A stretch of DNA of 64,000 bases from Cellulomonas carbonis. Its GTDB lineage: Bacteria > Actinomycetota > Actinomycetes > Actinomycetales > Cellulomonadaceae. Where the stretch lies: assembly GCF_014636275.1 (NCBI RefSeq), contig NZ_BMEB01000001.1, positions 1 to 64,000 on the forward strand, in the 5' to 3' direction. Each line of letters begins with the position of its first letter. Positions within the stretch are counted from its first letter, which is position 1. The notes beneath the pieces are model-generated. The model saw nothing but the letters and a program-made list of their open reading frames with translations, searched no databases and was not told where the DNA came from. A program made the position numbers and the translations under genes. Below are positions 41,621 to 52,130 of the stretch, one piece after another.

Positions 41621-41639
41621 TGTCACGAATAGAGTGACC
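41621..41639. promoter_or_regulatory. Operator TGTCA-N9-TGACC and leaderless promoter of the HTH-TPR gene
   Basis: TGTCA (41621-41625), nine bases, TGACC (41635-41639). TAGAGT (41630-41635) in the middle fits a -10 box and ends 8 bases before the GTG at 41644, so the message is probably leaderless and the site would allow autoregulation. The half-sites and spacing match the motif before the peptide gene. Confidence 0.6.
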
Positions 41640-41643
41640 TACT

Positions 41644-42993
41644 GTGACAGAACTCTCAGAGCGGCTTCGCGCCGAGCGCATCCGGGCCGGCCTGTCCCAG
41701 ACGGCGCTCGCGGGCGCCGACTTCTCGCCGAGCTACATCTCGCTCATCGAGGCGGGCCGGCGCATCCCGACGGACCATGCCCTCGGCGTGCTCGCGCAGC
41801 GGTTGGGCACCTCGTCGGACTACCTGCGCCACGGGGACAAGGCGCCCAGCGAGGAGCGCGCGCGCCTCGAGATCGGCTTCGCGCGGCTCGCGCTCGCGAA
41901 CGGGTCGGCCGCCGAGGCGAAGGAGCGCCTCCTGGCGCTCGACCTCGCGACCATCTCTCCCCGGTTCCACACCGAGGCCATGCAGACCCTCGCCGCGGCG
42001 CACGAGGCGCTCGGCGAGCTCGGTCAGGCCGTGACGGTGCTCGAGCCGCTCCTGGCGAACGCGCGCGACCACCGACGCTGGCTCGACGCCGCGACGGTCG
42101 CGACCCAGCTCGTCGCGGCGTACCACGAGGCCGGTGACCTCGGGCACAGCATCGAGCTGGGTGAGCAGGTGCTCGCCGAGATCGAGCGCGGCGGCATCGC
42201 GGGCACCGACGAGCACCTGCGGCTCGCGTCGACGATCCTCTGGTCCTACTACGAGCGTGGCGACCTCCTCTACGCGACGCACCGCGCGTCCGAGCTCATC
42301 GCGCTCGCCGAGGCCAAGGGCACGATGCGGGGCCGGGGGAGCATCTACTGGAACGCGTCGCTCGTCGCCGAGGGGCGCGGTGACCTCGCCGAGGCGAGGC
42401 GGCTCACCGAGCGCGCCCTCGCGTACCTGAGCGAGGGCGCCGCGAGCCGCGACGTGCCGCGGCTCCGACTGCACTACGGCTGGCTCCTGCTGCGCGGCGA
42501 GCCGGCCGAGCCCGAGGCCGCTCTCGTCCAGCTCGAGCAGGCGGCCCGTGAGCTGGCGGTCGTGGGGTCCGAGCCCGAGCGCGCCCGGTGCGCGTTCGAG
42601 ACCGGCAGGGCGCACCTGATGCTCGGCGACGCGGCCCGCGCCGAGCGCGAGGCCCAGGAGGGACTCGCGCTCCTCGACCAGCAGGCGGTCCTCGACATCT
42701 GCAACGGCCGGATCCTGCTGGGCGACGCGCTCGCGGCGCAGGGTGACATCGACAAGGCCCGGACGACCTACCAGTGGGCCGCGGAGATGCTGGGCATGAT
42801 GACCGCGGCGCGTGAGTCGGCGGCGGTGTGGCGGTCGATCGGGGACCGGCTCCTCGAGCACGGTGACGTGGCGGGAGCCCTCAACGCGTACGACAGCGCC
42901 CTGAGCCAGGCCGGCATCCGGCCCACCACGTTCCCGTTGGTCGCGCCCGATGCGACCCGTGGACGCGTGGGTGGCGCGAGCGCCGAGCGCTGA
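41644..42993 (+). CDS. HTH (XRE) plus TPR transcriptional regulator, RRNPP-like
   Basis: A 449-residue cytoplasmic regulator. Residues about 5-62 are an XRE-type HTH (LSERLRAERIRAGLSQTALA, SPSYISLIEAGRRIPTDHAL). The rest is a run of about 8 TPR-like helical pairs, for example TEAMQTLAAAHEALGELGQA, ARCAFETGRAHLMLGDAARA and WRSIGDRLLEHGDVAGALNAY. This architecture (HTH then TPR) is that of Rgg, PlcR, PrgX and ComR peptide receptors; SARP- or NsdA-like regulators without peptides also exist. The adjacent secreted peptide, shared operator motif and own terminator support a peptide-sensing role. GTG start just after a -10 box. It lies between holA and rpsT. Confidence 0.75.
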   Translation: MTELSERLRAERIRAGLSQTALAGADFSPSYISLIEAGRRIPTDHALGVLAQRLGTSSDYLRHGDKAPSEERARLEIGFARLALANGSAAEAKERLLALDLATISPRFHTEAMQTLAAAHEALGELGQAVTVLEPLLANARDHRRWLDAATVATQLVAAYHEAGDLGHSIELGEQVLAEIERGGIAGTDEHLRLASTILWSYYERGDLLYATHRASELIALAEAKGTMRGRGSIYWNASLVAEGRGDLAEARRLTERALAYLSEGAASRDVPRLRLHYGWLLLRGEPAEPEAALVQLEQAARELAVVGSEPERARCAFETGRAHLMLGDAARAEREAQEGLALLDQQAVLDICNGRILLGDALAAQGDIDKARTTYQWAAEMLGMMTAARESAAVWRSIGDRLLEHGDVAGALNAYDSALSQAGIRPTTFPLVAPDATRGRVGGASAER

Positions 42994-43015
42994 TCCCCGG
43001 CTGTACCCGGGCATG

Positions 43016-43054
43016 ACGAGGGCGGCGTCACCGTGGAGGTGACGCCGCCCTCGT
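43016..43054. terminator. Bidirectional terminator between the regulator and rpsT
   Basis: A perfect 17-bp stem, ACGAGGGCGGCGTCACC (43016-43032) and GGTGACGCCGCCCTCGT (43038-43054), with loop GTGGA. It serves both converging genes. Confidence 0.9.
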
Positions 43055-43093
43055 CGTCCGTTCAGCGGCGCGGACAGCCCGCGCGCGGGTCGC

Positions 43094-43354
43094 TCAGAGC
43101 GAGGCGACCTGCTTCGCCAGGGCCGACTTGCGGTTGGCAGCCTGGTTGGCGTGGATGACGCCCTTGCTGACGGCCTTGTCGAGCTTGGTCGTCGCGGAGC
43201 GGAGCGCCTCCGCCGCGGCGTCCTTGTCGCCCGCGGCGACGGCCTCGCGGACGCGGCGGACGTGCGTCTTGAGCTCGGACTTGACCGCCTTGTTGCGCAG
43301 GCGGGCGATCTCGTTGGTGCGGATCCGCTTGATCTGGGACTTGATGTTGGCCAC
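43094..43354 (-). CDS. rpsT: 30S ribosomal protein S20
   Basis: An 86-residue basic ribosomal protein, starting [20 protein letters not shown] and ending [16 protein letters not shown], the usual S20 sequence. GTG start at 43354. It binds 16S rRNA at the bottom of the small subunit. It is monocistronic, ends at the shared terminator, and 43355-43540 is its leader with no gene. Confidence 0.97.
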   Translation of the reverse strand: MANIKSQIKRIRTNEIARLRNKAVKSELKTHVRRVREAVAAGDKDAAAEALRSATTKLDKAVSKGVIHANQAANRKSALAKQVASL

Positions 43355-43540
43355 GTGAGAACTCTCTTGTGTGTTCGCCGAAGCGAGCTGACAGGTCGTA
43401 GAGGGCGCGTCCAGCGCCGGGACTGGGGCGTGGGGACACCCGCGGAGAGGCACTGGACAGGTGCCCGCCGACCCGGGCGGACACGCGAGCGAGAAGTCTA
43501 GCAGGCGACGCACGTCGCCCGGGGCGCGGGGGCGCCCGGC

Positions 43541-44116
43541 TCAGAGGGCGCGTGCGACGGCGTCGAAGCGGGCCCGGTCGAGGACGGCGCCCTCGCGCCG
43601 GATGCGGTCGGGGTCGAGCCGCACGACGCGGTCGAGGCGGACCTCGCTCGGGCGACGGCGGGCGTCCCAGTCACCGGCGCCCAGGTCCATCCAGCGCTCG
43701 CCGCGCGGGTCGGGCGCGGAGTCCCGGTCGCGCGAGGTGAGGACGAGGCCCAGGAGCCACGGCCCGTCACGCCCGATCACCAGGACGGGTCGGTCCTTGC
43801 CGCGCTCGTGGTCCTCCTCGAACGGGACCCAGGTCCAGACGATCTCGCCGGGATCGGCGTCGCCGTCGAGGTCGGGGGCGTACACCGGGCGCACCCGCCC
43901 GTGGTGGTCGCCGGGGTACGTCCCGGTCCCTCCCGCTGCGGTGCGAGGCGCGCCGGCCGGCCCGTCGGGGCGCTGCCGGTCGGTCCGGGCTCCCCGTCGA
44001 CCGCGTCCCCGGCCCCGAGCGGGCTCGGCGGGGTCCGCCGGGCGGTGCGCGGTCCGGCGTGCCGACGCGGCGGTGCGCAGCGCGGCTCCCACGAGGCGGT
44101 TGAGGATCGACGTCAC
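43541..44116 (-). CDS. PemK/MazF-family toxin-like protein
   Basis: A 191-residue protein. The C-terminal ~115 residues fit the PemK/MazF fold: [21 protein letters not shown], then [20 protein letters not shown] and [20 protein letters not shown]. The Arg/Pro-rich N-terminus (about 20-65) is unusual and likely disordered. No antitoxin gene is adjacent, so a toxin-antitoxin role is unproven; many such single-copy genes next to lepA in actinobacteria are of unknown function. It is divergent from lepA. Confidence 0.7.
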   Translation of the reverse strand: MTSILNRLVGAALRTAASARRTAHRPADPAEPARGRGRGRRGARTDRQRPDGPAGAPRTAAGGTGTYPGDHHGRVRPVYAPDLDGDADPGEIVWTWVPFEEDHERGKDRPVLVIGRDGPWLLGLVLTSRDRDSAPDPRGERWMDLGAGDWDARRRPSEVRLDRVVRLDPDRIRREGAVLDRARFDAVARAL

Positions 44117-44457
44117 GACCGCAGGCTATCGGCGGCACCCGGGCCGGGGTGCGCCACGGTGAGACGCCGCGGGGCGGTCCGACCACGAGGACGCGGACGT
44201 GGACGCATCGGCACCACTGCACCCGCACCGACAGGTACGGGCCCAGGACCGTCCGCGAACGCCTCCTGGAGCGCGACGAGGTGCTCGAGGTGGTCGAGGT
44301 CGGCGGCGCTCATGGGACCATGGTGCTGCCGACGCCCGACACGCCCACGCGGGCGGTCGTCGTCGGTGCCACGTGGCGGCCGGCGCCGCACGCCGCCGGG
44401 CGGGCCGCGCCGCGGGCCGCGCACGTCACGAGCCCTGTCCGTCCGAGCACCGGAGCA
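44117..44457. other. Divergent intergenic region before lepA
   Basis: About 340 bases between the PemK-like gene and lepA. The lepA frame stays open through it, but composition is not protein-like before the GTG at 44458. I could not identify a clear promoter. Confidence 0.4.
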
Positions 44458-46356
<1,899 letters not shown>

Positions 46357-46396
46357 CGACGGCCAGCGTGCGCGGGGCCCGTCGGAGGTCGCGCGC

Positions 46397-47641
46397 GTGA
46401 GCCCGGCCCTGCCTGACGGCGAGCCGGTGCCCGACGACGGCGCGCTCCCGGACTGGGTCGCCCAGGACCGCCGGGCGGGTGCCGCACGCGCGCTGGGCGT
46501 CTACCTCCACGTCCCGTTCTGCACCGTCCGGTGCGGCTACTGCGACTTCAACACCTACACGTCGGCCGAGCTCGGCGGCGGGGCCGACCAGGCGGCGTAC
46601 GCCGGGACCGCGCTCGCCGAGCTCCGGCTCGCCGACGACGTCCTGCGCCGGGCAGGGCGCGTGCGGCCGGTCTCGACGGTCTTCGTCGGGGGCGGCACGC
46701 CGACGGTCCTTCCCGCCGGCGACCTCGTGCGGTTCGTCGCCGAGCTGCGCGACACGTGGGGTCTCGAGCCGGACGCCGAGGTCACCACGGAGGCGAACCC
46801 GGACTCCGTCACGCCCGCCTCGCTGCGCGCGCTCGCTGACGGCGGGTTCACCCGGGTGTCGTTCGGCATGCAGTCCGCGGTGCCTCACGTGCTCGCGACG
46901 CTCGAGCGGACGCACGACCCCGACCGCGTCCCCGCCGTCGTCGGCTGGGCGCGCGACGCGGGGCTCGCGGTCTCGCTCGACCTCATCTACGGCACGCCGG
47001 GGGAGAGCCTCGACGACTGGCGCCGGTCGCTCGACGCGGTCGTCGCGGCCGGCGTCGACCACGTGTCGGCGTACGCCCTCGTCGTCGAGGAGGGCACCCG
47101 GATGGCCGCGCAGGTGCGTCGTGGGCGGCTCGCACTGCCCGACCCCGACGACCAGGCGACCAAGTACGAGCTCGCCGACGACGTCCTGGGGTCCGCGGGG
47201 CTCTCGTGGTACGAGGTGAGCAACTGGGCGCGGACCCCCGACCACGCGTGCCGGCACAACCTGGCCTACTGGCGCGGGGCGGACTGGTGGGGCTTCGGAC
47301 CCGGCGCGCACTCGCACGTCGGGACGGGCGAGCGGTCCGTGCGCTGGTGGAACGTCAAGCACCCGCGGGCGTACGCCGACCGCCTCGCGGCGGGCCGGAC
47401 GCCCGCGGCGGGGCGTGAGCTGCTCGGCGAGGACGACACCGGGCTCGAGCGCGTGCTGCTCGGGGTCCGGCTCGCGGAGGGCCTCCCGGTGACGGCGCTG
47501 CCACCCGGGGGGCGGCGCGCCGTCGCCGGCCTCGTCGCCGACGGCCTCCTCGACGGGCGCGCCGCGGTGGCGGGCCGCGTCGTCCTGACGCGCCGCGGAC
47601 GGCTCCTCGCCGACGCGGTCGTCCGCGACCTCACCGACTGA
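46397..47641 (+). CDS. hemW: Radical SAM heme chaperone HemW
   Basis: This 414-residue radical SAM protein contains the HemW CxxxCxxC motif in HVPFCTVRCGYCDFNTYTS. GGGTPT and SLDLIYGTPGESLDDWRRSL are also family features, and the C-terminal HemN domain has ELADDVLGSAGLSWYEVSNW. HemW (often annotated as coproporphyrinogen oxidase) delivers heme to apoproteins; the motif of true HemN differs. GTG start, 41 bases after lepA, with which it is normally linked in actinobacteria. Confidence 0.92.
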   Translation: MSPALPDGEPVPDDGALPDWVAQDRRAGAARALGVYLHVPFCTVRCGYCDFNTYTSAELGGGADQAAYAGTALAELRLADDVLRRAGRVRPVSTVFVGGGTPTVLPAGDLVRFVAELRDTWGLEPDAEVTTEANPDSVTPASLRALADGGFTRVSFGMQSAVPHVLATLERTHDPDRVPAVVGWARDAGLAVSLDLIYGTPGESLDDWRRSLDAVVAAGVDHVSAYALVVEEGTRMAAQVRRGRLALPDPDDQATKYELADDVLGSAGLSWYEVSNWARTPDHACRHNLAYWRGADWWGFGPGAHSHVGTGERSVRWWNVKHPRAYADRLAAGRTPAAGRELLGEDDTGLERVLLGVRLAEGLPVTALPPGGRRAVAGLVADGLLDGRAAVAGRVVLTRRGRLLADAVVRDLTD

Positions 47642-47658
47642 CGGCCGGCCGGCCGCAC

Positions 47659-47696
47659 GCACGAGGGGCCGGCCCTGACGGACCGGCCCCTCGTGC
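47659..47696 (+). terminator. Terminator after hemW
   Basis: A perfect 14-bp stem, GCACGAGGGGCCGG (47659-47672) and CCGGCCCCTCGTGC (47683-47696). It faces both hemW and the minus-strand gene that ends at 47736. Confidence 0.9.
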
Positions 47697-47735
47697 CGTG
47701 CGGGCCGTCGGGCGCGTGGACGCCCGACGGGTTGC

Positions 47736-48263
47736 TCACTTGATGATGCGGATGTTGGCCGGGTAGCGGTAGTACTGGCCACGGTTCGCGGCGACCGCCG
47801 CCAGGATCATGAAGACCAGGGCGACGATGAACACGAGGTAGAGGATCGCGCCGAGCCCGAGGGTCAGCGCCGTGATGATCGAGATCGCGATGCCGACGAT
47901 CACCAGCGTGATCTGGAAGTTGAGCGCCTCCTTGGCCTGGTCCTCCACGAACTGGCCGCGGCCCTTGAAGACGAGCCAGACGACGAGCGGGGCCACGAAG
48001 GACACGAGCAGGCCCCCGATGTGCGCGAGCGTCGCCCACATGCGCTGGTCGGAGTCGCTCAGCGGCGCCCCGGCCGGCGCGCCGTACCCGGGCTGCTGGT
48101 AGCCGCCCTGCTGGTAGGCGCCCTGCTGGTAGCCGCCGGGCTGCTGGTACCCGCCGGCGGGCGGGACCTGACCCGCGCCGGGGGGCGGCGGGTACGCGCC
48201 GCCGGAGGGCGGCGGGGTCGGGGGCACGCCCGGCTCCTGGGCGTCGGACGGGTTGGTCGTCAT
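47736..48263 (-). CDS. DUF4870 (Tic20-like) membrane protein
   Basis: A 175-residue protein. The N-terminal ~65 residues are a Pro/Gly/Gln/Tyr-rich disordered tail (repeats such as GGYQQGAYQQGGYQQPGYG). The C-terminal ~105 residues are DUF4870 with three helices: WATLAHIGGLLVSFVAPLVVWL, EALNFQITLVIVGIAISII and AILYLVFIVALVFMILAAVA, ending YRYPANIRIIK. Role unknown. The ATG at 48263 has GGTGGAGTGAG upstream. The region 48264-48489 holds no supported gene. Confidence 0.85.
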   Translation of the reverse strand: MTTNPSDAQEPGVPPTPPPSGGAYPPPPGAGQVPPAGGYQQPGGYQQGAYQQGGYQQPGYGAPAGAPLSDSDQRMWATLAHIGGLLVSFVAPLVVWLVFKGRGQFVEDQAKEALNFQITLVIVGIAISIITALTLGLGAILYLVFIVALVFMILAAVAANRGQYYRYPANIRIIK

Positions 48264-48489
48264 CTCACTCCACCAGCTTCGCGAAGGGGGTCGTCGTGCG
48301 CGCCCCGCGATCCCGAGCGCGCACCGGGACGGTCCGATGGACGTCCGTGCTCGGCACAGTAGCGAACCGGACAATCCGCGTGGAGGGTCCGCCCGGGGTG
48401 TCGCCCGGACGGCCGAGGACGCGGTGCGGTCGAGCGGTCCGTGCGTGGGGGGTGGCGCCGCGGGTCGCCGTGGCCCGCGCCGGCCGCGG

Positions 48490-49335
48490 TCACGTCGTGA
48501 CGAAGTCGATGAGCTCCTCGACCCGGCCCAGCAGGGTCGGCTCGAGGTCGCGGTAGTCCCGCACGGAGCCCAGGATGCGCTGCCACGCGCGCGCGACGTC
48601 GGCCTGCTCGGCGGCGGGCCAGCCGAGGCGGTGCAGGATGCCGCGCTTCCACTCCGTCCCGCGCTCGATCGTCGGCCAGGCGTCGAGCCCGAGGCGCTCG
48701 GGGCGCACGGCCTGCCAGACGTCGACGTAGGGGTGACCGAGCACGAGGACCGTCCCGGCCGGCGCGGCGCGCACGGCGTCCGCGGCGATGCGGCTCTCCT
48801 TGCTGCCCGGCACGAGGTGGTCGACGAGCACCCCCACGCGCCGGTCGAGGGTCGGGGCGAACTCGCGCACGGCCGCGGCGAGGTCGTCGACCCCGTCGAG
48901 CATCTCGACGACGACGCCCTCGACCCGCAGGTCGTCGCCCCAGACCTTCTCGACGAGCTCGGCGTCGTGCTTGCCCTCGACCCAGATGCGGCTCCCGCGG
49001 GCGACGCGTGCCCGCGCGCCGTGCACCGCGACGGACCCCGACGCGGTGCGCGTCGGCGCGGCGGGCGCCGCGAGCCCGCGCGGGGGCACGAGCTCGACGG
49101 GACGCCCGTCGACCCAGAAGCCCGGCCCGAGCGGGAAGGTCCGCGTGCGGCCCCGGCGGTCCTCGAGGACGACGACGTGCATCCCGCCGGACTTCTCGGT
49201 GCGCACCACGGCACCGACCCAGCCGCTCGTCACGTCCTCGACGACGAGACCGGGCTCGGCGGGGGTCGGCGTCGACGCGGGGCGTGCGGGCGTGCGCGGC
49301 GACGACAGCACGTCGCGTCCGTATCTGTCGGTCAT
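48490..49335 (-). CDS. DUF3097-family protein
   Basis: A 281-residue actinobacteria-specific protein with the family sequence GWVGAVVRTEKSGGMHVVVL, RIWVEGKHDAELVEKVWGDD and VGVLVDHLVPGSKESRIA. These contain acidic (VEGKHD) and DHLVPGSKE motifs reminiscent of TOPRIM-like folds, although no enzymatic activity is known to me. The ATG at 49335 is the natural start. It is often next to hemW or hrcA in this group. Convergent with nothing and divergent from the EAL gene. Confidence 0.85.
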   Translation of the reverse strand: MTDRYGRDVLSSPRTPARPASTPTPAEPGLVVEDVTSGWVGAVVRTEKSGGMHVVVLEDRRGRTRTFPLGPGFWVDGRPVELVPPRGLAAPAAPTRTASGSVAVHGARARVARGSRIWVEGKHDAELVEKVWGDDLRVEGVVVEMLDGVDDLAAAVREFAPTLDRRVGVLVDHLVPGSKESRIAADAVRAAPAGTVLVLGHPYVDVWQAVRPERLGLDAWPTIERGTEWKRGILHRLGWPAAEQADVARAWQRILGSVRDYRDLEPTLLGRVEELIDFVTT

Positions 49336-49452
49336 GACTCCTCATCCACCTGGGGGTCCCGGCCGATCCTGAGGGGAGCAGGCTCCCGACGGACCGGGAG
49401 CCACGGATCATGCCAGCGCCACACGGACGTCGCCGGCAAGGCAGGAGGCCGC

Positions 49453-50661
49453 GTGTCCGTCGGGACCGACGACGTCGACGACCTCGTCGACCTGGACGAC
49501 CCCCGGTGGCGCGACGCGCTCGAGCGCGTCGTGGCGGGGGAGGGCCTGCACGTCGTCGCACAGCCGATCATCGACGTGGCCCGGGCGCGCATCGCCGGGT
49601 ACGAGCTGCTGTCCCGGTTCACGGGGCCGCCGCGGCGCAGCCCGGACGTCTGGTTCCACGCCGCTCGGCGGCACGGCCTCGACGCCCGGCTGTCGGCGCG
49701 CGCGATCCGTCTGCTGCGCGACGTCGCCGCCGGCCGGCCGGCCGGGACGTTCGTGACGCTCAACGTCGAGCCCCACCTGCTCGTCGACCCCCTCGTGCAG
49801 GCCGAGCTCATCGGCTCCGGCCGCCTCGACGACACGGTCGTCGAGCTGACCGAGCACGTCGGCTACGGCGACGAGGCGGTCCTGGCGGAGGTCATGGCCG
49901 CTGTCCGCGCCGCGGGGGGCCGGATCGCGATGGACGACGCCGGGACCGGCTACTCGGGCCTGACCCAGATGCTCACCGTGCGCCCCGACATCGTCAAGGT
50001 CGACCGCGAGCTCGTCCAGGGCCTCGACCGCGACCCCGTGCGTCGCGCCGCCGTGCGCCTGCTCGGCGACCTCGCCGGGCGGATGGACGCGTGGCTGCTC
50101 GCGGAGGGCGTCGAGACCCATGCCGAGCTCGCCGAGCTCGCCGACCTCAAGGTCCCGCTCGTGCAGGGCTGGGCCGTCGGCCGCCCCGAGCCCGGGTGGC
50201 CCGAGCTCCCGCCGGCGACCGCCACCGCCGTCGCGTCGCACCGCCTGCGGGCCGGCCTCGGCGACCACGTGGCCGCGCTGGTCCGGCCCGCCGAGGTCCG
50301 TGCGCACGCCGCCGTCGACCCCGTCCGGCCCGGCGTCGAGGAGGGCGACGTGCTGCTCGACGTCCGGGGCCGGCCCGCGTCCGTCGTCGTGCAGGACCCC
50401 GCGGGTGGGCACCACCTCGTCCCCGCGCTCGTCGTCGCGCCGTCGTCCCCGCCGGACGAGGTGCTGCGCCGCGCGATGGCTCGCGTCGCGCGGTGGCGGC
50501 ACGCGCCGGTCGTCTGCACCGACAGCGCGGGCGCCGTCGTCGGGACCATCACCGTCGCCGCGCTCGTCGACCACGTGCTCGCCCAGCGCGACGGCGAGCC
50601 GGCACCACCCCGTCAGCACGTCCACGTCCGGTCCGTCCACACCCTGGGAGCGACACCATGA
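49453..50661 (+). CDS. EAL-domain cyclic-di-GMP phosphodiesterase
   Basis: A 402-residue protein. The EAL domain occupies about 25-250, with catalytic residues in YELLSRF (EAL motif as ELL), LNVEPHLL (Asn), VELTEHVGY (Glu), [11 protein letters not shown] (DD), DIVKVDREL (Lys), AEGVET (Glu) and VQGWAVG (Gln). All metal/ligand positions appear intact, so activity is likely. The C-terminal ~130 residues resemble CBS or other sensory domains ([20 protein letters not shown]). There is no GGDEF domain. I start at GTG 49453, behind GCAGGAGGCC. It overlaps 50658-50828 by 4 bases. Confidence 0.85.
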   Translation: MSVGTDDVDDLVDLDDPRWRDALERVVAGEGLHVVAQPIIDVARARIAGYELLSRFTGPPRRSPDVWFHAARRHGLDARLSARAIRLLRDVAAGRPAGTFVTLNVEPHLLVDPLVQAELIGSGRLDDTVVELTEHVGYGDEAVLAEVMAAVRAAGGRIAMDDAGTGYSGLTQMLTVRPDIVKVDRELVQGLDRDPVRRAAVRLLGDLAGRMDAWLLAEGVETHAELAELADLKVPLVQGWAVGRPEPGWPELPPATATAVASHRLRAGLGDHVAALVRPAEVRAHAAVDPVRPGVEEGDVLLDVRGRPASVVVQDPAGGHHLVPALVVAPSSPPDEVLRRAMARVARWRHAPVVCTDSAGAVVGTITVAALVDHVLAQRDGEPAPPRQHVHVRSVHTLGATP

Positions 50662-50828
50662 AGCAGTTCCGCTGCGGCGACATCATCACCGACTGCCCGA
50701 CCACGTTCGCCGGCACCGAGGACGAGATCCTCGCCGCGGTCGCGCTGCACGCGCACCACGACCACGGCGTCGACGAGGTCACGCCCGAGCTCGTGAGCGC
50801 CGTCCGGGGCGCGATGGTCGCCGCCTGA
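50658..50828 (+). CDS. DUF1059-family small protein
   Basis: A 56-residue protein with the DUF1059 pattern: [20 protein letters not shown], then [20 protein letters not shown]. It has one CG near the N-terminus and an HxHHDH cluster that may bind a metal. ATGA overlap with the EAL gene suggests co-expression; the functional relation is unknown. Confidence 0.85.
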   Translation: MKQFRCGDIITDCPTTFAGTEDEILAAVALHAHHDHGVDEVTPELVSAVRGAMVAA

Positions 50829-50940
50829 GGCCCGCGTCCCTCCGCGGCGCGGACGCCTCGGCCCGCGGGCGGACGCCCCGGCTCCGGTACGCGGGCCGGG
50901 CGCGCGGGGTGCCCTCGTGCCCGGCCGCGGGTGCTCGTCG

Positions 50941-50972
50941 TACGATTGGCACTCAGGGCCGTCGAGTGCCAC
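50941..50972 (+). promoter_or_regulatory. Promoter and CIRCE operator of hrcA
   Basis: TACGAT (50941-50946) is the -10. TTGGCACTC (50946-50954), nine bases, GAGTGCCAC (50964-50972) is a CIRCE inverted repeat with one substitution from TTAGCACTC-N9-GAGTGCTAA. It is the HrcA binding site, so hrcA and dnaJ are autoregulated by heat shock. Confidence 0.88.
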
Positions 50973-51007
50973 GACGGCCCGGGGCACTCGACGCGACGGG
51001 AGGTGCG

Positions 51008-52024
51008 GTGAGCGACGAACGACGGCTCGAGGTGCTGCGCGCGATCGTCGAGGACTACGTGCAGACGCGCGAGCCCGTCGGCTCCCGCACGCTCGTCGAG
51101 CGCCACCAGCTGGGCGTCTCGCCCGCGACCGTGCGCAACGACATGGCGTACCTCGAGGACGCCGGCTTCATCGCGCAGCCGCACACCTCGGCGGGCCGCG
51201 TCCCGACGGACAAGGGCTACCGCCTCTTCGTCGACCGGCTCTCGACCGTCAAGCCGCTCTCCTCGCCCGAGCGGCGTGCCATCGAGGCGTTCCTCCAGGA
51301 CGCCGTCGACCTCGACGACGTCGTCGACCGCTCGGTTCGCCTGCTCGCGCAGCTGACCCAGCAGGTCGCCGTCGTGCAGTACCCGTCGCTGCGCCGCTCC
51401 GCCCTGCGCCACCTCGAGCTGGTGCCGCTGGGCGACACGCGGCTGCTCGTCGTCATCATCACGGACACGGGCCGCGTCGAGCAGCGCATGCTCGAGCTCG
51501 AGGCGCCGGTCACCGACGTCGTGCCGGAGCTGCGCGCGCGCCTCAACGCCGCCGTCGCCGGCCGACGCCTCGCGGAGCTCACCGAGCCGCTCGACCGCAT
51601 GGTCGCGGCGTTCCCCGAGGCCGACCGGCCGCTCGTGCACCGCGTGATCCGTGTCGTCGAGGACACCCTCGCGGAGGCGACCGAGGAGCGGATCGTCATG
51701 GCCGGGACCGCCAACCTCGCACGCAGCGGCACGGACTTCACGGGCACGATCCGGCCGGTGCTCGAGGCGCTCGAGGAGCAGGTCGTGCTCCTGCGCCTGC
51801 TGACCGAGATGGCCGAGGACTCGGCCGGGGTCGCGGTCCGCATCGGCAGCGAGAACCACCACGCGGGCCTCGTCGAGGCGTCGATCGTCGCGACGGGCTA
51901 CGGCGGCGACGGCGAGGCCGTCGCACGGATCGGCTCGCTCGGCCCGACGCGCATGGACTACGCGGCGACGATCGCGTCGGTCCGCGCGGTCGCCCGGTAC
52001 CTGACCCGGATCCTGGCCGGCTGA
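51008..52024 (+). CDS. hrcA: Heat-inducible transcriptional repressor HrcA
   Basis: A 338-residue repressor starting [20 protein letters not shown]. The winged HTH lies at about 1-75 ([20 protein letters not shown], then [15 protein letters not shown]) and is followed by a GAF-like domain with [16 protein letters not shown] and a C-terminal dimerisation part. It binds CIRCE and is inactivated with GroEL. GTG start with AGGTGCG just upstream. It precedes dnaJ in the standard order. Confidence 0.95.
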   Translation: MSDERRLEVLRAIVEDYVQTREPVGSRTLVERHQLGVSPATVRNDMAYLEDAGFIAQPHTSAGRVPTDKGYRLFVDRLSTVKPLSSPERRAIEAFLQDAVDLDDVVDRSVRLLAQLTQQVAVVQYPSLRRSALRHLELVPLGDTRLLVVIITDTGRVEQRMLELEAPVTDVVPELRARLNAAVAGRRLAELTEPLDRMVAAFPEADRPLVHRVIRVVEDTLAEATEERIVMAGTANLARSGTDFTGTIRPVLEALEEQVVLLRLLTEMAEDSAGVAVRIGSENHHAGLVEASIVATGYGGDGEAVARIGSLGPTRMDYAATIASVRAVARYLTRILAG

Positions 52025-52130
52025 CCGTGCCCGGACGGCACCGACCGGCCAGACGCCCCGCCCCGACCAGCAGCCCGAACCCCGCGCCCCGACCGGTGCA
52101 CCGCGCCGGTCCCCAGCAGAGAGCGACCTG

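Noticed and set aside
43541..44116. A complete toxin-antitoxin pair
   Set aside because: Only the PemK-like gene is present; no antitoxin-like frame lies upstream or downstream on the same strand.
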